From Sphingobium sp. 15-1 (GTDB taxonomy: Bacteria; Pseudomonadota; Alphaproteobacteria; Sphingomonadales; Sphingomonadaceae), in the NCBI RefSeq assembly GCF_013375535.1, contig NZ_JABXJG010000001.1, forward strand, positions 2,894,001 through 2,958,000: a DNA stretch of 64,000 nucleotides, read 5' to 3'. The position numbers and the translations under genes were made by a program. Under the pieces are notes generated by a model. That model was not told the DNA's origin, did no database searches, and saw only the letters and a list, made by a program, of their open reading frames with translations. This document shows, in pieces, positions 19,490 through 29,426 of this stretch. Every line of letters begins with the position of its first letter. Positions within the stretch are counted from its first letter, which is position 1.

Positions 19490-21957
19490 GAGGAAATCTC
19501 CATGTCAGGCGTGAGAGGGAGTTCGGGCTGGCGGTCGGACACAGGTTCGGGCAGCAGCTCGACGGCCCAGGCGCAGCCGCGATGCCGCAGCCATTCAGCG
19601 GCGAAGGCGGATGTCCCGTAGGTTTCGATGATCTCGGCGATGGCGAGCTGGTCGGCCTTGGCCGAGGCGGCGGTGAAGGCCAGCGCGACCTCGCCCAGCC
19701 CCAGCTCGAACAGCCGGTTGCCGCGCCGCGACTGGCAGTAATAATCGCGCTTGGGCGTCGCCCGGCTGAGGATTTCGATCTGGCGGTCGTTGAGTCCGAA
19801 CCGCTCGTAGATCGCCGCGATCTGCGGCTCGGCCGCGCGCTCGTTGGGCAGGAAGATGCGCGTCGGGCAGCTCTCGATGATGGCCGGCGCGATACTGCTG
19901 GTCTCGATGTCGGCGAGGCTCTGTGTCGCGAACACGACGCTGGCGTTCTTCTTGCGCAGCGTCTTCAGCCACTCGCGGAGCTGGGCGGCGAAGTCCGGGC
20001 TGTCGAGGACAAGCCAGCCCTCGTCGATGATAATGAGCGTGGGGCGTCCGTCCAGCCGGCCTTCGACCCGGTGGAACAGATAGGACAGCACGGCCGCGGC
20101 CGATCCGGCGCCGACCAGGCCCTCGGTCTCGAACACTTGCACATCGGCTGCGCCCAGCCGCTCGGCCTCGGCGTCGAGCAACCGGCCCCACGGCCCGCCG
20201 ATGCAATAGGACGCGAGCGCCTGCTTGAGCTGCTGCGACTGGAGCAGCACGGCCAGGCCCGTCAGGGTGCGCTCCGACATGGGCGCCGACGCCAGTGAAC
20301 CCAGGGCCGACCAGATATGCTCCTTGGCCTGGGGATCGACCGCGACGCCTTCGGACGCGAAGATCGCCGCCAGCCATTCGGCGGCCCAGGCGCGTTCGGC
20401 GGGATCGTCGATATGGGCGAGCGGCTGGAGCTGCACGCCATCGCCCGCCTCGTCGGCAAGCATCCCGCCCAAGTCCTGCCAGTCGCCGCCCATGCCGATC
20501 GCGGCGGCGCGGATGCTTCCGCCGAAATCGAAGGCGAAGACCTGTGCGCCTTCGTAGCGGCGGAACTGCATCGCCATCAGGGCGAGCAGCACGGACTTGC
20601 CCGCGCCGGTCGGGCCGACGATCAGCGTGTGGCCGACGTCGCCGACATGAAGGGAAAACCGGAACGGGGTCGAGCCTTCGGTCTTGCCGTGGAGCAAGGG
20701 GGGCGCACCGAAATGCTCGTCCCGTTCCGGCCCCGCCCATACCGCTGACAGGGGGATCAGGTGGGCGAGATTGACGGTGGAGACCGGGGGTTGGCGGACA
20801 TTGGCGTAGGTGTGGCCGGGTAGGCTTCCCAGCCATGCCTCGATCGCGTTCATCCCCTCGGGAATGACGGTGAAGTCGCGGCCCTGGATGATCTTCTCGA
20901 CCAGCCGCAACTTCTCGGCCGCGATGGCGGGATCGCGATCCCACACCGTCACCGTCGCGGTGACATAGGCCATCCCCGCATAGTCGGCGCCCAGCTCCTG
21001 CAGGGCGGTGTCGGCGTCGGCGGCCTTGTTCGAGGCGTCGCTGTCGAGCAGCGTGCTCGCCTCGTTGGTCATCACTTCCTTGAGGATCGCTGCGACGGAC
21101 TTGCGCTTGGCGAACCACTCGCGACGGATGCGGGTGAGCAGCCTGGTCGCGTCAGTCTTGTCGAGCATGATCGCGCGGGTGGACCAGCGATACTCGAACG
21201 CCAGCCGGTTCAGCTCGTCGAGCAGGCCGGGAAAGGTGACGCTCGGAAAGCCGATGATGGTCAGCGTGCGCAGATGATGGTCGCCCAGGCGGGGCTCCAG
21301 CCCGCCGGTTAACGGTTCGTCGGCGAGCAGCGCGTCCAAGTGCATCGGGGTTTCCGGCACGCGCACGCGCTGCCGCCGGGTCGAGATCGTGCTGTGCAGA
21401 TAGGTCAGGGTCTCGGCGTCATCGAGCCAGCGGACCTCGGGCACGAAGCCTTCGACCAGGTTGAGCACCCGGTCGCTGCGGTCGCTGAAGCCCTTGAGCA
21501 GCTCCCACGGATCGACGCCCGTATTCGCGCGGCCCTCGTAGAGCCAGGCTTCGGCCCGCGCGGCGTCCTCGGCCGGCGGCATCCACAGCAGCGTCAGATA
21601 ATAGGCGCTCTCGAAATGCGCGCCTTCCTCGCGGAACTGTTCGAGCCGCTCCATATCGACCAGCGCCGACACCGGATCGGGAAACTCCGAGTCCGGGTAG
21701 TCGCGCGCCGGCGTGCGCTGCGCCTCGACGAAGATCGCCCAGCCCGAGCCCAGGCGGCGCAGCGAATTGTTGAGCCGCGCCGTGGTGGCGACCAACTCGG
21801 CGGGCGTGGCGCTGTCGAGATCGGGGCCGCGGAAACGGGCCGTGCGCTGGAACGAGCCGTCCTTGTTGAGGACGACGCCCTCGGCGATCAGCGCTGCCCA
21901 AGGCAGGAAGTCGGCCAGGTGGGCGGCTTTGCTGCGGTATTCGCGCAAGCTCATCAT
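19486..21957 (-). CDS. trbE: Conjugal transfer ATPase TrbE (VirB4-like)
   Basis: The 823-residue ATPase has the CagE/TrbE/VirB N-terminal domain and a C-terminal motor with Walker A (VGPTGAGKSVLLALMAMQ) and Walker B (TLIIIDEGWLVLD). It energises pilus biogenesis and substrate transfer. ATG 21957 is the first codon after the membrane protein TrbD; the second Met at 21954 is equally possible. The Met-Met start overlaps the trbD stop. Confidence 0.95.
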   Translation of the reverse strand: MMSLREYRSKAAHLADFLPWAALIAEGVVLNKDGSFQRTARFRGPDLDSATPAELVATTARLNNSLRRLGSGWAIFVEAQRTPARDYPDSEFPDPVSALVDMERLEQFREEGAHFESAYYLTLLWMPPAEDAARAEAWLYEGRANTGVDPWELLKGFSDRSDRVLNLVEGFVPEVRWLDDAETLTYLHSTISTRRQRVRVPETPMHLDALLADEPLTGGLEPRLGDHHLRTLTIIGFPSVTFPGLLDELNRLAFEYRWSTRAIMLDKTDATRLLTRIRREWFAKRKSVAAILKEVMTNEASTLLDSDASNKAADADTALQELGADYAGMAYVTATVTVWDRDPAIAAEKLRLVEKIIQGRDFTVIPEGMNAIEAWLGSLPGHTYANVRQPPVSTVNLAHLIPLSAVWAGPERDEHFGAPPLLHGKTEGSTPFRFSLHVGDVGHTLIVGPTGAGKSVLLALMAMQFRRYEGAQVFAFDFGGSIRAAAIGMGGDWQDLGGMLADEAGDGVQLQPLAHIDDPAERAWAAEWLAAIFASEGVAVDPQAKEHIWSALGSLASAPMSERTLTGLAVLLQSQQLKQALASYCIGGPWGRLLDAEAERLGAADVQVFETEGLVGAGSAAAVLSYLFHRVEGRLDGRPTLIIIDEGWLVLDSPDFAAQLREWLKTLRKKNASVVFATQSLADIETSSIAPAIIESCPTRIFLPNERAAEPQIAAIYERFGLNDRQIEILSRATPKRDYYCQSRRGNRLFELGLGEVALAFTAASAKADQLAIAEIIETYGTSAFAAEWLRHRGCAWAVELLPEPVSDRQPELPLTPDMEISS

Positions 21958-22223
21958 GGCTGCATCCAGCTCGGATAACGGAGGTGGCGGCGGGCCACGT
22001 CCACGAATTGCGGATCGCGGCGCACGGCCCAGACGGACAGCGCATGGCCGATCACCCAGATGACGAGGCCGGCGATCCAGAGGCGCAGGCCGAGGCCAAT
22101 CGCGCCCGCCAGCGTGCCGTTGACGATGGCGAGCGCGCGTGGGGCGCCGCCGAGCAGGATCGGCTCGGTCAGCGCCCGGTGGACGGGGGCATAAAAGCCC
22201 GCGATCGGCTCGGCTGTGTCCAT
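21954..22223 (-). CDS. trbD: Conjugal transfer protein TrbD (VirB3-like)
   Basis: The 89-residue protein contains GFYAPVHRALTEPILLGGAPRALAIVNGTLAGAI, the VirB3/TrbD signature, with two close hydrophobic segments. It is an inner-membrane partner of TrbE. Both ends overlap neighbours by four or five bases. Confidence 0.93.
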   Translation of the reverse strand: MDTAEPIAGFYAPVHRALTEPILLGGAPRALAIVNGTLAGAIGLGLRLWIAGLVIWVIGHALSVWAVRRDPQFVDVARRHLRYPSWMQP

Positions 22224-22555
22224 CAGACCAGCGCCCCGCCGCCAAACGAGAAGAACGACAGGAAGAAGCTCGACGCGGCGAACGCGATCGACAGGCCGAA
22301 CACGATCTGAATAAGCTTCCGCGCGCCGCCCGACGTGTCGCCGAAGGCGAGCGTCAGTCCGGTGATGATAATAATCAGCACCGCTATGATCTTGGCGACC
22401 GGGCCCTCGATGCTTTCGAGGATCGACTGGAGCGGGGCTTCCCACGGCATCGACGATCCGCCCGCATGGGCCGGAACGGCGAAGGTTAGCGCGACGACGC
22501 TCGTAGTGGCGGCAAGCATGGCGCGGCGTGCGCCATGCCGAAAGGCATGGATCAT
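22223..22555 (-). CDS. trbC: Conjugative pilin TrbC (VirB2-like)
   Basis: The 110-residue propilin has a long signal peptide (cleavage near FAVPAHA|GGSS) and two hydrophobic helices (VAKIIAVLIIIITGLTLAFG and a C-terminal one rich in Phe and Ser). TrbC proteins are processed, and in RP4 cyclised by the TraF peptidase; a TraF homologue is present at 29427. The start overlaps the trbB stop (ATGA). Confidence 0.93.
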   Translation of the reverse strand: MIHAFRHGARRAMLAATTSVVALTFAVPAHAGGSSMPWEAPLQSILESIEGPVAKIIAVLIIIITGLTLAFGDTSGGARKLIQIVFGLSIAFAASSFFLSFFSFGGGALV

Positions 22556-23538
22556 GGCAGGTCTCCCGGTTGGGTGGTGGAAAGCGGCGTGAGGCGGTAG
22601 TCGCCGGTGGCCGGGTCGAGCCCTTCGACGCGGGCCAGCTCGGAGAGCCGGCGGCCGTGTCCGTCGCGGACCAGCACGGCGATGAGGTCGATGGTCTCGC
22701 CCAGCAGCGCGCGCGGGACCGTCACAACGGCCTCCTGAATGAGCTGCTCCATACGGCGCAGCGCCCCGAGCGCGGTCCCGGCGTGGATCGTGCCGATGCC
22801 GCCCGGATGTCCGGTGCCCCACGCTTTGAGGAGGTCCAGCGCCTCGGCGCCACGCACCTCGCCGATGGGGATGCGGTCGGGCCGCAAGCGCAGCGATGAC
22901 CGAACGAGATCTGACAGCAAGACGACGCCATCCTTCGTGCGCATGGCGACCAGGTTGGGCGCGGCGCATTGTAGCTCGCGCGTGTCCTCGATCAGGACGA
23001 TGCGGTCGGTGGTCTTGGCGACCTCGGCGAGCAGCGCGTTGACCAGCGTGGTCTTGCCGCTGCCGGTGCCGCCCGCGACGAGGATGTTCGCGCGGGATTC
23101 GACACCGTGCCGCAACGCCTCGGCCGCAGCCGGCGACATGATCCCGGCCGCCGCATAGTCTCCGAGCGTGAAGACGGCGACGGCGGGCTTGCGGATCGCG
23201 AAGGCCGGGGCCGCGACAACAGGCGGCAGCAATCCCTCGAACCGCTCGCCCCCCTCGGGCAGCTCCGCCGAGACACGGGGACTGCGAGCATGAACCTCGA
23301 CGCCGACATGATGCGCGACCAGGCGCACGATGCGCTCGCCATCCGCGGCGGTTAGCGTCATGCCGGTGTCGCTGATGCCTTTGCCAAGCCGATCGACCCA
23401 CAGCCGACCATCGGGGTTCAGCATCACCTCGATGACGGCGGGATCGTCGAGCCAGCCCGCGATCGACGGTCCCAGCGCCGTGCGCAGCATCCGCGCGCCG
23501 CGTGTCCTGGCCTCGGAACGGATCGGTTGGACGGTCAA
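22552..23538 (-). CDS. trbB: P-type conjugative transfer ATPase TrbB (VirB11-like)
   Basis: The 328-residue traffic ATPase has Walker A ([20 protein letters not shown]), the Asp box ([11 protein letters not shown]), Walker B ([33 protein letters not shown]) and conserved His residues. It forms a hexamer at the cytoplasmic base of the secretion channel. It is the first gene of the trb operon. A 140-bp gap without a gene separates it from the CopG-like gene. Confidence 0.95.
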   Translation of the reverse strand: MTVQPIRSEARTRGARMLRTALGPSIAGWLDDPAVIEVMLNPDGRLWVDRLGKGISDTGMTLTAADGERIVRLVAHHVGVEVHARSPRVSAELPEGGERFEGLLPPVVAAPAFAIRKPAVAVFTLGDYAAAGIMSPAAAEALRHGVESRANILVAGGTGSGKTTLVNALLAEVAKTTDRIVLIEDTRELQCAAPNLVAMRTKDGVVLLSDLVRSSLRLRPDRIPIGEVRGAEALDLLKAWGTGHPGGIGTIHAGTALGALRRMEQLIQEAVVTVPRALLGETIDLIAVLVRDGHGRRLSELARVEGLDPATGDYRLTPLSTTQPGDLP

Positions 23539-23678
23539 GTGAAGGCCCCTGAAATGGGCCGGGCGTACCGCCGCCCGGCGTCAGGGGCACATCAAGAGAG
23601 ACAGCAAAGGCCAGGATTCAACAAGTAAATGCGGACGTCGTAGTCTGGCGAAGAAAGACAGGGAGCGGCGTAGGCGGC

Positions 23679-24098
23679 TCATTCTTCTTGAGGCGGCAAG
23701 TCTTCGCTGATCTCCTGCCGGACTCTCGGACCTTTCGCGAGTCGACGGCCCAACGCCTCCATGAAAGCGTCGTAGCGATCACCGCCCTGGCGGCGCATGG
23801 CGGCCCGCTCCGCTTCGGGCGGCGGCGGCGTGTTCGACAGCCAGAAGCGCACGAACAGCGCAATCATCTCGACACCGATCCCCACATCACGCTCCAGCCG
23901 GGTCGTGCGCCGGTCCAGCCGGTCGAGCCGCTTGGCGATGGCTGCTTCGCGCTGCTCGTCGGCGTCAGGCGACAGGAATGAGGCGATGGCGGCCTCGGCG
24001 ACCAGGGAGCGGGATTTGCCGCGCCGGTCGGCATAGGCCGCGAGCGCGTTCATCAGCTCGGGGTCGAGATAGACCGAGAACGGCGTCTTGGTGCTCAT
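23679..24098 (-). CDS. CopG/ribbon-helix-helix family protein next to traG
   Basis: The N-terminal 50 residues (TPFSVYLDPELMNALAAYADRRGKSRSLVAEAAIASFL) form a ribbon-helix-helix DNA-binding domain. A charged helix and a hydrophobic segment (VEMIALFVRFWL) follow. Such proteins sit beside the coupling protein in trb-type ICEs and may act at oriT or regulate transfer. The ATG overlaps the traG stop (ATGA). 139 residues. Confidence 0.85.
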   Translation of the reverse strand: MSTKTPFSVYLDPELMNALAAYADRRGKSRSLVAEAAIASFLSPDADEQREAAIAKRLDRLDRRTTRLERDVGIGVEMIALFVRFWLSNTPPPPEAERAAMRRQGGDRYDAFMEALGRRLAKGPRVRQEISEDLPPQEE

Positions 24099-26107
24099 AG
24101 CTCGATGCCGTCGCCGGGATCGAGCGACGCCCTCTGTGCGAGCCCCTGCATCTGGCGACGCACCGCCGCCTGCCGCGCCGCGTCGGTGTCGGTGTCGGCC
24201 TCGATTTCGTCCAGCTCGAACTCGTTGGCGGGCGCAGGCTTGGGCGGGGGCGCAACGTCGATATGGCGTTCCATGTCGGGCTGGCGGCGCAGGCCCGTAT
24301 TCGCCGCGTCCTCATCCTCGCCGGCGGTCTCGTGCGGCTGGTCCTGCTGCGGCTGTTCGGGTTCCGGCGGCGCAGCGATCGGGGACAAGCCGCTCCAGTC
24401 GTCGGGACGTGGCTTGCCAGCGCCGGCCTTCACGCCCGGCGGCGGTAGCACCCTTTCGGTGAACCGCCGGTCCTTATAGTAGCGGACCTTCTTCGCCCGG
24501 ATCGGCGCGATGCCCGCGACCATGACGATCTCGTCGTCGGGCGGGAGCTGCATCACTTCGCCGGGGGTCAGGAGCTGGCGGGCGGTCTCGGAGCGCGACA
24601 CCATCAAATGCCCGAGCCAGGGCGAGAGGCGATGCCCGGCGTAATTCTTCATCGCCCGCATCTCGGTCGCGGTGCCCAGCGCGTCCGATATGCGCTTGGC
24701 GGTGCGCTCGTCATTGGTGGCGAACGACACCCGCACATGGCAGTTGTCGAGGATCGCGTTGTTCGGCCCATAAGCCTTTTCGATCTGGTTGAGGCTCTGC
24801 GCGATCAGGAAGCTCTGGATGCCGTAGCCGGCCATGAACGCCAGCGCGCTCTCGAAGAAGTCGAGCCGCCCCAGCGCGGGAAACTCGTCGAGCATCAAGA
24901 GCAGGCGATGGCGCGATTGCCGCGCCTGCAAATCCTCCGTCAACCGCCGTCCGATCTGGTTGAGGATGAGGCGGATGAGCGGCTTGGTGCGCGAGATGTC
25001 GGACGGCGGCACGACGAGGTAGAGCGTCGCCGGCCGCTCGTCCTCGACCAGATCCTTTATGCGCCACTGGCAGGTCCGCGTGACCTGCGCGACGACGGGA
25101 TCGCGGTAGAGGCCCAGGAACGACATGGCGGTGGACAGCACGCCGGATCGCTCGTTGGCGGATTTGTTCAGCAGCTCGCGTGCAGCGCTGGCGACGACGG
25201 GATGCACACCGGCTTCGCCCAGGTGCGGCGTCGTCATCATGGCATGTAGCGTGGACTCGATGGGCTGGCGCGGGTCCGACAGGAAGGCGGCGACACCGGC
25301 CAGCGTCTTGTCCTCGCCCGCATAGAGGATATGGAGGATCGCGCCCACCAGCAGCGCGTGGGAGGTTTTTTCCCAATGATTGCGCTTCTCCAAACTCCCT
25401 TCGGGATCGACCAGCACATCGGCGACATTCTGCACGTCGCGCACTTCCCAGGCGCCCTTTCGGATTTCGAGCAGCGGGTTGTAGGCGGCCGACGCGGCGT
25501 TGGTCGGATCGAACAGCAGGACGCGCGCGTGCTGTGCGCGGAAGCCGGCGGTGAGCTGCCAGTTCTCGCCTTTGATGTCATGGACGATGGCGGAGCCCGG
25601 CCAGGTGAGCAGCGTCGGCACGACCAGGCCGACACCCTTGCCTGATCGCGTCGGCGCGAAGCACAGCACATGCTCGGGGCCATCATGCCGCAGATAGTCG
25701 GGCCCGAGCCGCCCGAGCATGACGCCGTTCGGCCCGAGCAGCCCGGCTGCGCCGACTTCCTTGCGCGCCGCCCAGCGCGCCGAGCCGTAGGTCTGGGCGT
25801 TCTTCAGCTCGCGTGCCCGCCATACCGACATAGCGATGGCGACGACGATCGCGGCGAACCCGCCAGAGGCGGCGATGAAGGCGCCGGTCTGGAATATCTC
25901 CGGCGCATAGGCGTCGAACGAAAACCACCACCAAAAGAAGGCCGGCGGCGGATAGACGGGCAAGTCGCCGAGCCTGAACCAGGGCGGGCCGAGTTCCGGC
26001 TGATAGGCCAGCGCCGCGGCCGTCCACTGCGTCGCCGCCCAGACCGCGGCGAGCACGATCAGAAAGACGGTGATGACCTGGCCCCATAGAATCTTGGTCG
26101 CGGACAT
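24095..26107 (-). CDS. traG: Type IV coupling protein TraG (VirD4-like)
   Basis: The 670-residue protein has two or three N-terminal membrane segments, then the TraG/VirD4 ATPase with Walker A (FAPTRSGKGVGLVVPTLL) and Walker B (LLLMLDEFPALGRLDFFESAL). The C-terminal tail is acidic and low in complexity. It links the relaxase-DNA complex to the Trb channel and pumps DNA. The relaxase stop lies 20 bp upstream, so the two are co-transcribed. Confidence 0.95.
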   Translation of the reverse strand: MSATKILWGQVITVFLIVLAAVWAATQWTAAALAYQPELGPPWFRLGDLPVYPPPAFFWWWFSFDAYAPEIFQTGAFIAASGGFAAIVVAIAMSVWRARELKNAQTYGSARWAARKEVGAAGLLGPNGVMLGRLGPDYLRHDGPEHVLCFAPTRSGKGVGLVVPTLLTWPGSAIVHDIKGENWQLTAGFRAQHARVLLFDPTNAASAAYNPLLEIRKGAWEVRDVQNVADVLVDPEGSLEKRNHWEKTSHALLVGAILHILYAGEDKTLAGVAAFLSDPRQPIESTLHAMMTTPHLGEAGVHPVVASAARELLNKSANERSGVLSTAMSFLGLYRDPVVAQVTRTCQWRIKDLVEDERPATLYLVVPPSDISRTKPLIRLILNQIGRRLTEDLQARQSRHRLLLMLDEFPALGRLDFFESALAFMAGYGIQSFLIAQSLNQIEKAYGPNNAILDNCHVRVSFATNDERTAKRISDALGTATEMRAMKNYAGHRLSPWLGHLMVSRSETARQLLTPGEVMQLPPDDEIVMVAGIAPIRAKKVRYYKDRRFTERVLPPPGVKAGAGKPRPDDWSGLSPIAAPPEPEQPQQDQPHETAGEDEDAANTGLRRQPDMERHIDVAPPPKPAPANEFELDEIEADTDTDAARQAAVRRQMQGLAQRASLDPGDGIEL

Positions 26108-26127
26108 GAACTATCTCCTTTGCCGGC

Positions 26128-27858
26128 TCACAGGCCGAGCCCCCGGCCGCGCCCGAGCGACCAGTCCACGCCGCCGTCGCCGCGCATGACGCCCGAGATG
26201 TGCTTGCCGATCTGGCGGTCGAGCGAGGGGGACCAGGGCACGAGCTGGAAGCCGAGGCCGTTGTCGATCATGGCGAAGCGGCCCGAGGCCAGCGTCAGGC
26301 GCTGGCGCACGGTGCCGGCGACATACTCTCCGGCCTTGGACGGTGTGTGCCGCAGGCCGATCTCGGCCGACAAGTCCTTAGCGGTCGTGTCCAGCTCGCG
26401 CCGTTTGAGCGTGTCGAGCAAGTTGCGGGCGAAGATGATCCGCTGCCCCTGCCGCCGCGCCAGCTGCTCGTCGGCGAGATGTTCGGCGCGCGCCTCCATC
26501 GCGGCGCGCACCTCAGTCCCGAACCCGCCGCCAAGATCGCGGCCATCACCCGACAGGTTGCGGCGGTCGAGCCAGGTGGCGCCCGGCGCGCGGACCTGCG
26601 CCGACAAGTCCATGTCCGAGCGCACGGCCAGCGCCACCCGCCGCCGGCCCTTACGATCCTCGAAATGGCGCAGCTCGACGATCGCGCCAGGCCTGCAATC
26701 GCCGGTCGCCTCGATGTCGGAAAAGCGGATGTGGTGGGTGCGCCCGTCGATGCCGTCCACGATCGCGTAGCCGCCGCCGGTCAGCTCGTCATGCAGGCCG
26801 CGATCGACCAGCCTGCCGACGACGGGCTGGGCGGGATCGGCGTCGAGCACGTAGCTGGCGGCGCCCCGGTCGATGCCGCGGTCGCTCATCGCCTTGTGCA
26901 TCCGCTTGATGATGTCGCCGCGCTCGGCCAGCTCGCGCAAGCCGGCCTGCGCATCGCCCGCCAGCGTCCACTGGCCGGGCGCGATCTCGCTGGCGAGGCC
27001 GAGACCTTCCAGCTTGCGCAGCCGTCCCATCCGCAGCGTGTGTTCGCCGTCCGGCCGAACGCCCGGCTCGGGCGCCATGTTGATTACGCCATCCCGCTGC
27101 AGGGTGCGTGATAGATCGCGGTCGATCTCGGTCCAGCGTTCCGCCTCGACCTGACGCTCCAGCGATTGCCGGATGTCGAGGTCGCTGCGCAGGCCCAGCT
27201 CGCGGGTGACGATCTCGCGCGCCTGCGCTCGCAATCCCTCGCCGATATAGTCGCGCGAGATGACGAGGTTCTGCCCGTCCTCGCCGACGCCGCGCACGAT
27301 GATGTGGACGTGGGGATTGTCGGTGTTCCAGTGCTCGACGGCCCGCCAGTTCAGGCGCGTGCCGAGATCCTTTTCCATCCGCGTCATCAGTTCGCGGGTG
27401 AAGCCCTTGAGGTCGCGCACCTGCTCCGCGTCCTCGGGCGAGACGATGAAGCGGAAATGGTGCCGGTCGTTCTCGCAGCGTGCCGCGAACGCGTTGCGGT
27501 CCAGGCCCTCGGCCTCGGCGCCGAACAACACGCCCTTCTCGCCGTCGCGGGTGACGCCATCGCGTTGCAAATAGTTGAGGTGGGCCGCAAGCGAGGCGCG
27601 GCCGCCATGCCGGACGACGCGGGCTTTGACGATGACTTGGCGCGATCGGTGGCCGAGCCGATGGGTGGCGCGCAGGCTGGCGACCCGGCCCCGCCCGAAG
27701 GTCGAGCGGCCGGGCGCGATGATCCGGCCCCGGCGCGAGACATGGCCGCCGGCGCGCTGGGCGGCGACGAGCGCCTGGGCGATGATAGGCAGCGCGCGCT
27801 GGCCGCCGCGCGAACGGATGCGACCTAGCCGAATGCGGAAATCGTCGTCGCCGCTCAT
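26128..27858 (-). CDS. traI: Relaxase (VirD2-like with DUF3363-type C-terminus)
   Basis: The 576-residue relaxase has the metal-binding motif NPHVHIIVRG near residue 195, preceded by the conserved HHFRFIVSPED segment. The catalytic Tyr is probably the one in HLNYLQRDG. A long C-terminal region matches the DUF3363 type. It nicks oriT and pilots the strand into the recipient. ATG 27858 (SGDDDFRIRLGRIRSRGG) is the family start. The open frame continues to 27960 through repeat DNA, which I regard as non-coding. Confidence 0.9.
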   Translation of the reverse strand: MSGDDDFRIRLGRIRSRGGQRALPIIAQALVAAQRAGGHVSRRGRIIAPGRSTFGRGRVASLRATHRLGHRSRQVIVKARVVRHGGRASLAAHLNYLQRDGVTRDGEKGVLFGAEAEGLDRNAFAARCENDRHHFRFIVSPEDAEQVRDLKGFTRELMTRMEKDLGTRLNWRAVEHWNTDNPHVHIIVRGVGEDGQNLVISRDYIGEGLRAQAREIVTRELGLRSDLDIRQSLERQVEAERWTEIDRDLSRTLQRDGVINMAPEPGVRPDGEHTLRMGRLRKLEGLGLASEIAPGQWTLAGDAQAGLRELAERGDIIKRMHKAMSDRGIDRGAASYVLDADPAQPVVGRLVDRGLHDELTGGGYAIVDGIDGRTHHIRFSDIEATGDCRPGAIVELRHFEDRKGRRRVALAVRSDMDLSAQVRAPGATWLDRRNLSGDGRDLGGGFGTEVRAAMEARAEHLADEQLARRQGQRIIFARNLLDTLKRRELDTTAKDLSAEIGLRHTPSKAGEYVAGTVRQRLTLASGRFAMIDNGLGFQLVPWSPSLDRQIGKHISGVMRGDGGVDWSLGRGRGLGL

Positions 27859-27870
27859 GGCGCGAGGCTC

Positions 27871-28011
27871 CGCAATGTGCGGAAAACCGTGATGTTTGCT
27901 GGTGTTCGGCGCTCGCCGCACATTGCGCGTTTCGCGCGCACATTGCGCAGCAGTGGCCAAAAGCCTTGAGTATCAAGGCTCCGACCGGGGCAAAATGGCA
28001 TCGCACATTGC
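27871..28011. other. oriT candidate: repeated GCACATTGC and a hairpin
   Basis: The 259 bp between the relaxase and the transglycosylase hold four copies of a CGCACATTGCG-like motif: 27871-27882 (inverted), 27918-27928, 27938-27948 and 28003-28011. Two lie exactly 20 bp apart. Between them is a perfect hairpin, AGCCTTGA-GTA-TCAAGGCT (27962-27980). A hairpin with flanking direct repeats next to the relaxase gene is the usual plan of an origin of transfer. The nic site itself cannot be placed. Confidence 0.6.
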
Positions 28012-28117
28012 CGCCCTTTATCTTGCCCTCGTTCCTTCCCCTGCAAAGTCAGAACCTTCACCCCTTCCGGCGCTGCGAAAGTCTGCGAGGCAATTCGCCA
28101 GAGGGCGCCGCAGCCGC

Positions 28118-29050
28118 TCATTGCGCGGCTCGGCCGGAAAGGGAGACGAACAGGCCGGCCTGACGCGGCGACACGGCGGCCACCGCGATAGCCGCAGGAT
28201 CAGCAGGCGGATGCTCTGGCGACACGGCGGCGACGCCACGTTCAGCGTCCGACTGCACCTGCGAAACCGCGCCCGAGCGTGCCGTGAACAATGCGGCGCG
28301 ACGCCAGGCGAACGGGTCAGGCGGCGGTGCGGCGGCAAGCTGGGTGTCGGGCGAACCGCCAGTGATCGACGCCAGCTTTGCGAGATAGGCGCGCGTCTCG
28401 GCGGGCAGCGGACGGCCATGCGAGAGATGCTCGTCGGTGCGACCCGGCCCGGCATTGTAGGCCGCCAGCATCGCCGTCACGTCGCCATAGCGATCGTGCA
28501 GTTCGCGCAAGTAGGCCGTGCCCGCCATGATGTTGTCGCGCACATTGAAGGGATCGGACCCGAGCCCGTAACGCGCGCGCAGACCGGCCCAGGTGGCGGG
28601 CATGATCTGCATCAGACCCCTTGCGCTAGCGGTCGAGACCGCGCGGGCATCGCCGTTGCTTTCGACGCGCATGACCGCCCATATCCACGCCTCCGGGATG
28701 CCGAAACGACGCGCGGCGTCGGCGACGTGTGCGGCATAGGGATGACTCGCCCTCGCCCGCTCGGCCGGCGCGTCCTGCGCCAGCGCGGCGACCGGCGCAG
28801 CGCCGGGCGACAGCAGCAACAGGATCGCAAACCAAGCAGGCAATCCGCCCTCGCTCCGACGCCAGCCTGCCAGCGTGCTCGCTGCGGCCAAGGGTGCGCG
28901 CGAAGCGCCGGCCGGGGGCCGCCCTGGACCTTCGCTGCGGGCCCCGGCCGGCCTGCGACCGAGTGGGACAAAGGGATGAGACGCCTTTCCCGCGAACAAA
29001 GGGATGACCGGAACAACGGCGATCACCGCGGTGCTGACGGTGGAACGCAC
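28118..29050 (-). CDS. Lytic transglycosylase (SLT family) of the transfer region
   Basis: The catalytic domain contains AWIWAVMRVESNGDARAVSTASARGLMQIMPATWAGLRARYG (Glu of VES) and AAYNAGPG, the SLT/goose-lysozyme signature. A hydrophobic segment (FAILLLLSPGAAPVAALAQ) serves as signal peptide. Such enzymes open peptidoglycan locally for the mating channel. The start is uncertain: GTG 29050 gives an unusually long basic N-terminus, while a TTG just before LPAWFAILLL (about 28850) would give a normal signal peptide. Confidence 0.8.
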   Translation of the reverse strand: MRSTVSTAVIAVVPVIPLFAGKASHPFVPLGRRPAGARSEGPGRPPAGASRAPLAAASTLAGWRRSEGGLPAWFAILLLLSPGAAPVAALAQDAPAERARASHPYAAHVADAARRFGIPEAWIWAVMRVESNGDARAVSTASARGLMQIMPATWAGLRARYGLGSDPFNVRDNIMAGTAYLRELHDRYGDVTAMLAAYNAGPGRTDEHLSHGRPLPAETRAYLAKLASITGGSPDTQLAAAPPPDPFAWRRAALFTARSGAVSQVQSDAERGVAAVSPEHPPADPAAIAVAAVSPRQAGLFVSLSGRAAQ

Positions 29051-29054
29051 GGCC

Positions 29055-29390
29055 TCAGTCCTGCTCGCGGCGCTTCTGCGGACGGTTCCACCGCAGCGAC
29101 CAGGAGGATTGGTCGCCGTCGTTCTGGAACAGGGCGGCGCGGATCGGCTGCACGAGGGCGGGATCGTCGAGGCGCAGCGAGACATATTCGCCGGCGCGCT
29201 CGCCGGTCTCATTCCAGCCCGCGCCGACTTCCGGCCCGTCCTCGCTGTCGCCGAGATGGACGCGCCAGTCAGGCATGTTCTCGCCGTCTTGGCGGTCGGC
29301 CGGCACGAGGCAGAGCGGCGCGTCGAGCGTCAGCGTATGGATGCGGCCCTCATAGCCGTGGCGGGTGCGGGTGAAGCTGCCGATCTGCAT
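29055..29390 (-). CDS. DUF736 family protein (first copy)
   Basis: A 111-residue protein starting QIGSFTRTRHGYEGRIHTLTLDAPLCLVP and ending in a typical DUF736 sequence (EYVSLRLDDPALVQPIRAALFQND). This family is a regular passenger of alphaproteobacterial plasmids and ICEs; its function is unknown. GGAGT precedes the ATG. A second, diverged copy lies at 36728-37027. Confidence 0.85.
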   Translation of the reverse strand: MQIGSFTRTRHGYEGRIHTLTLDAPLCLVPADRQDGENMPDWRVHLGDSEDGPEVGAGWNETGERAGEYVSLRLDDPALVQPIRAALFQNDGDQSSWSLRWNRPQKRREQD

Positions 29391-29426
29391 GGGATACTCC
29401 TTTCGTTGGCAGGGTGGTTGCAGGGG

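Noticed and set aside
27859..27960. 34-residue N-terminal extension of the relaxase
   Set aside because: It runs through the repeat DNA of the presumed oriT, and family similarity begins at the ATG at 27858.
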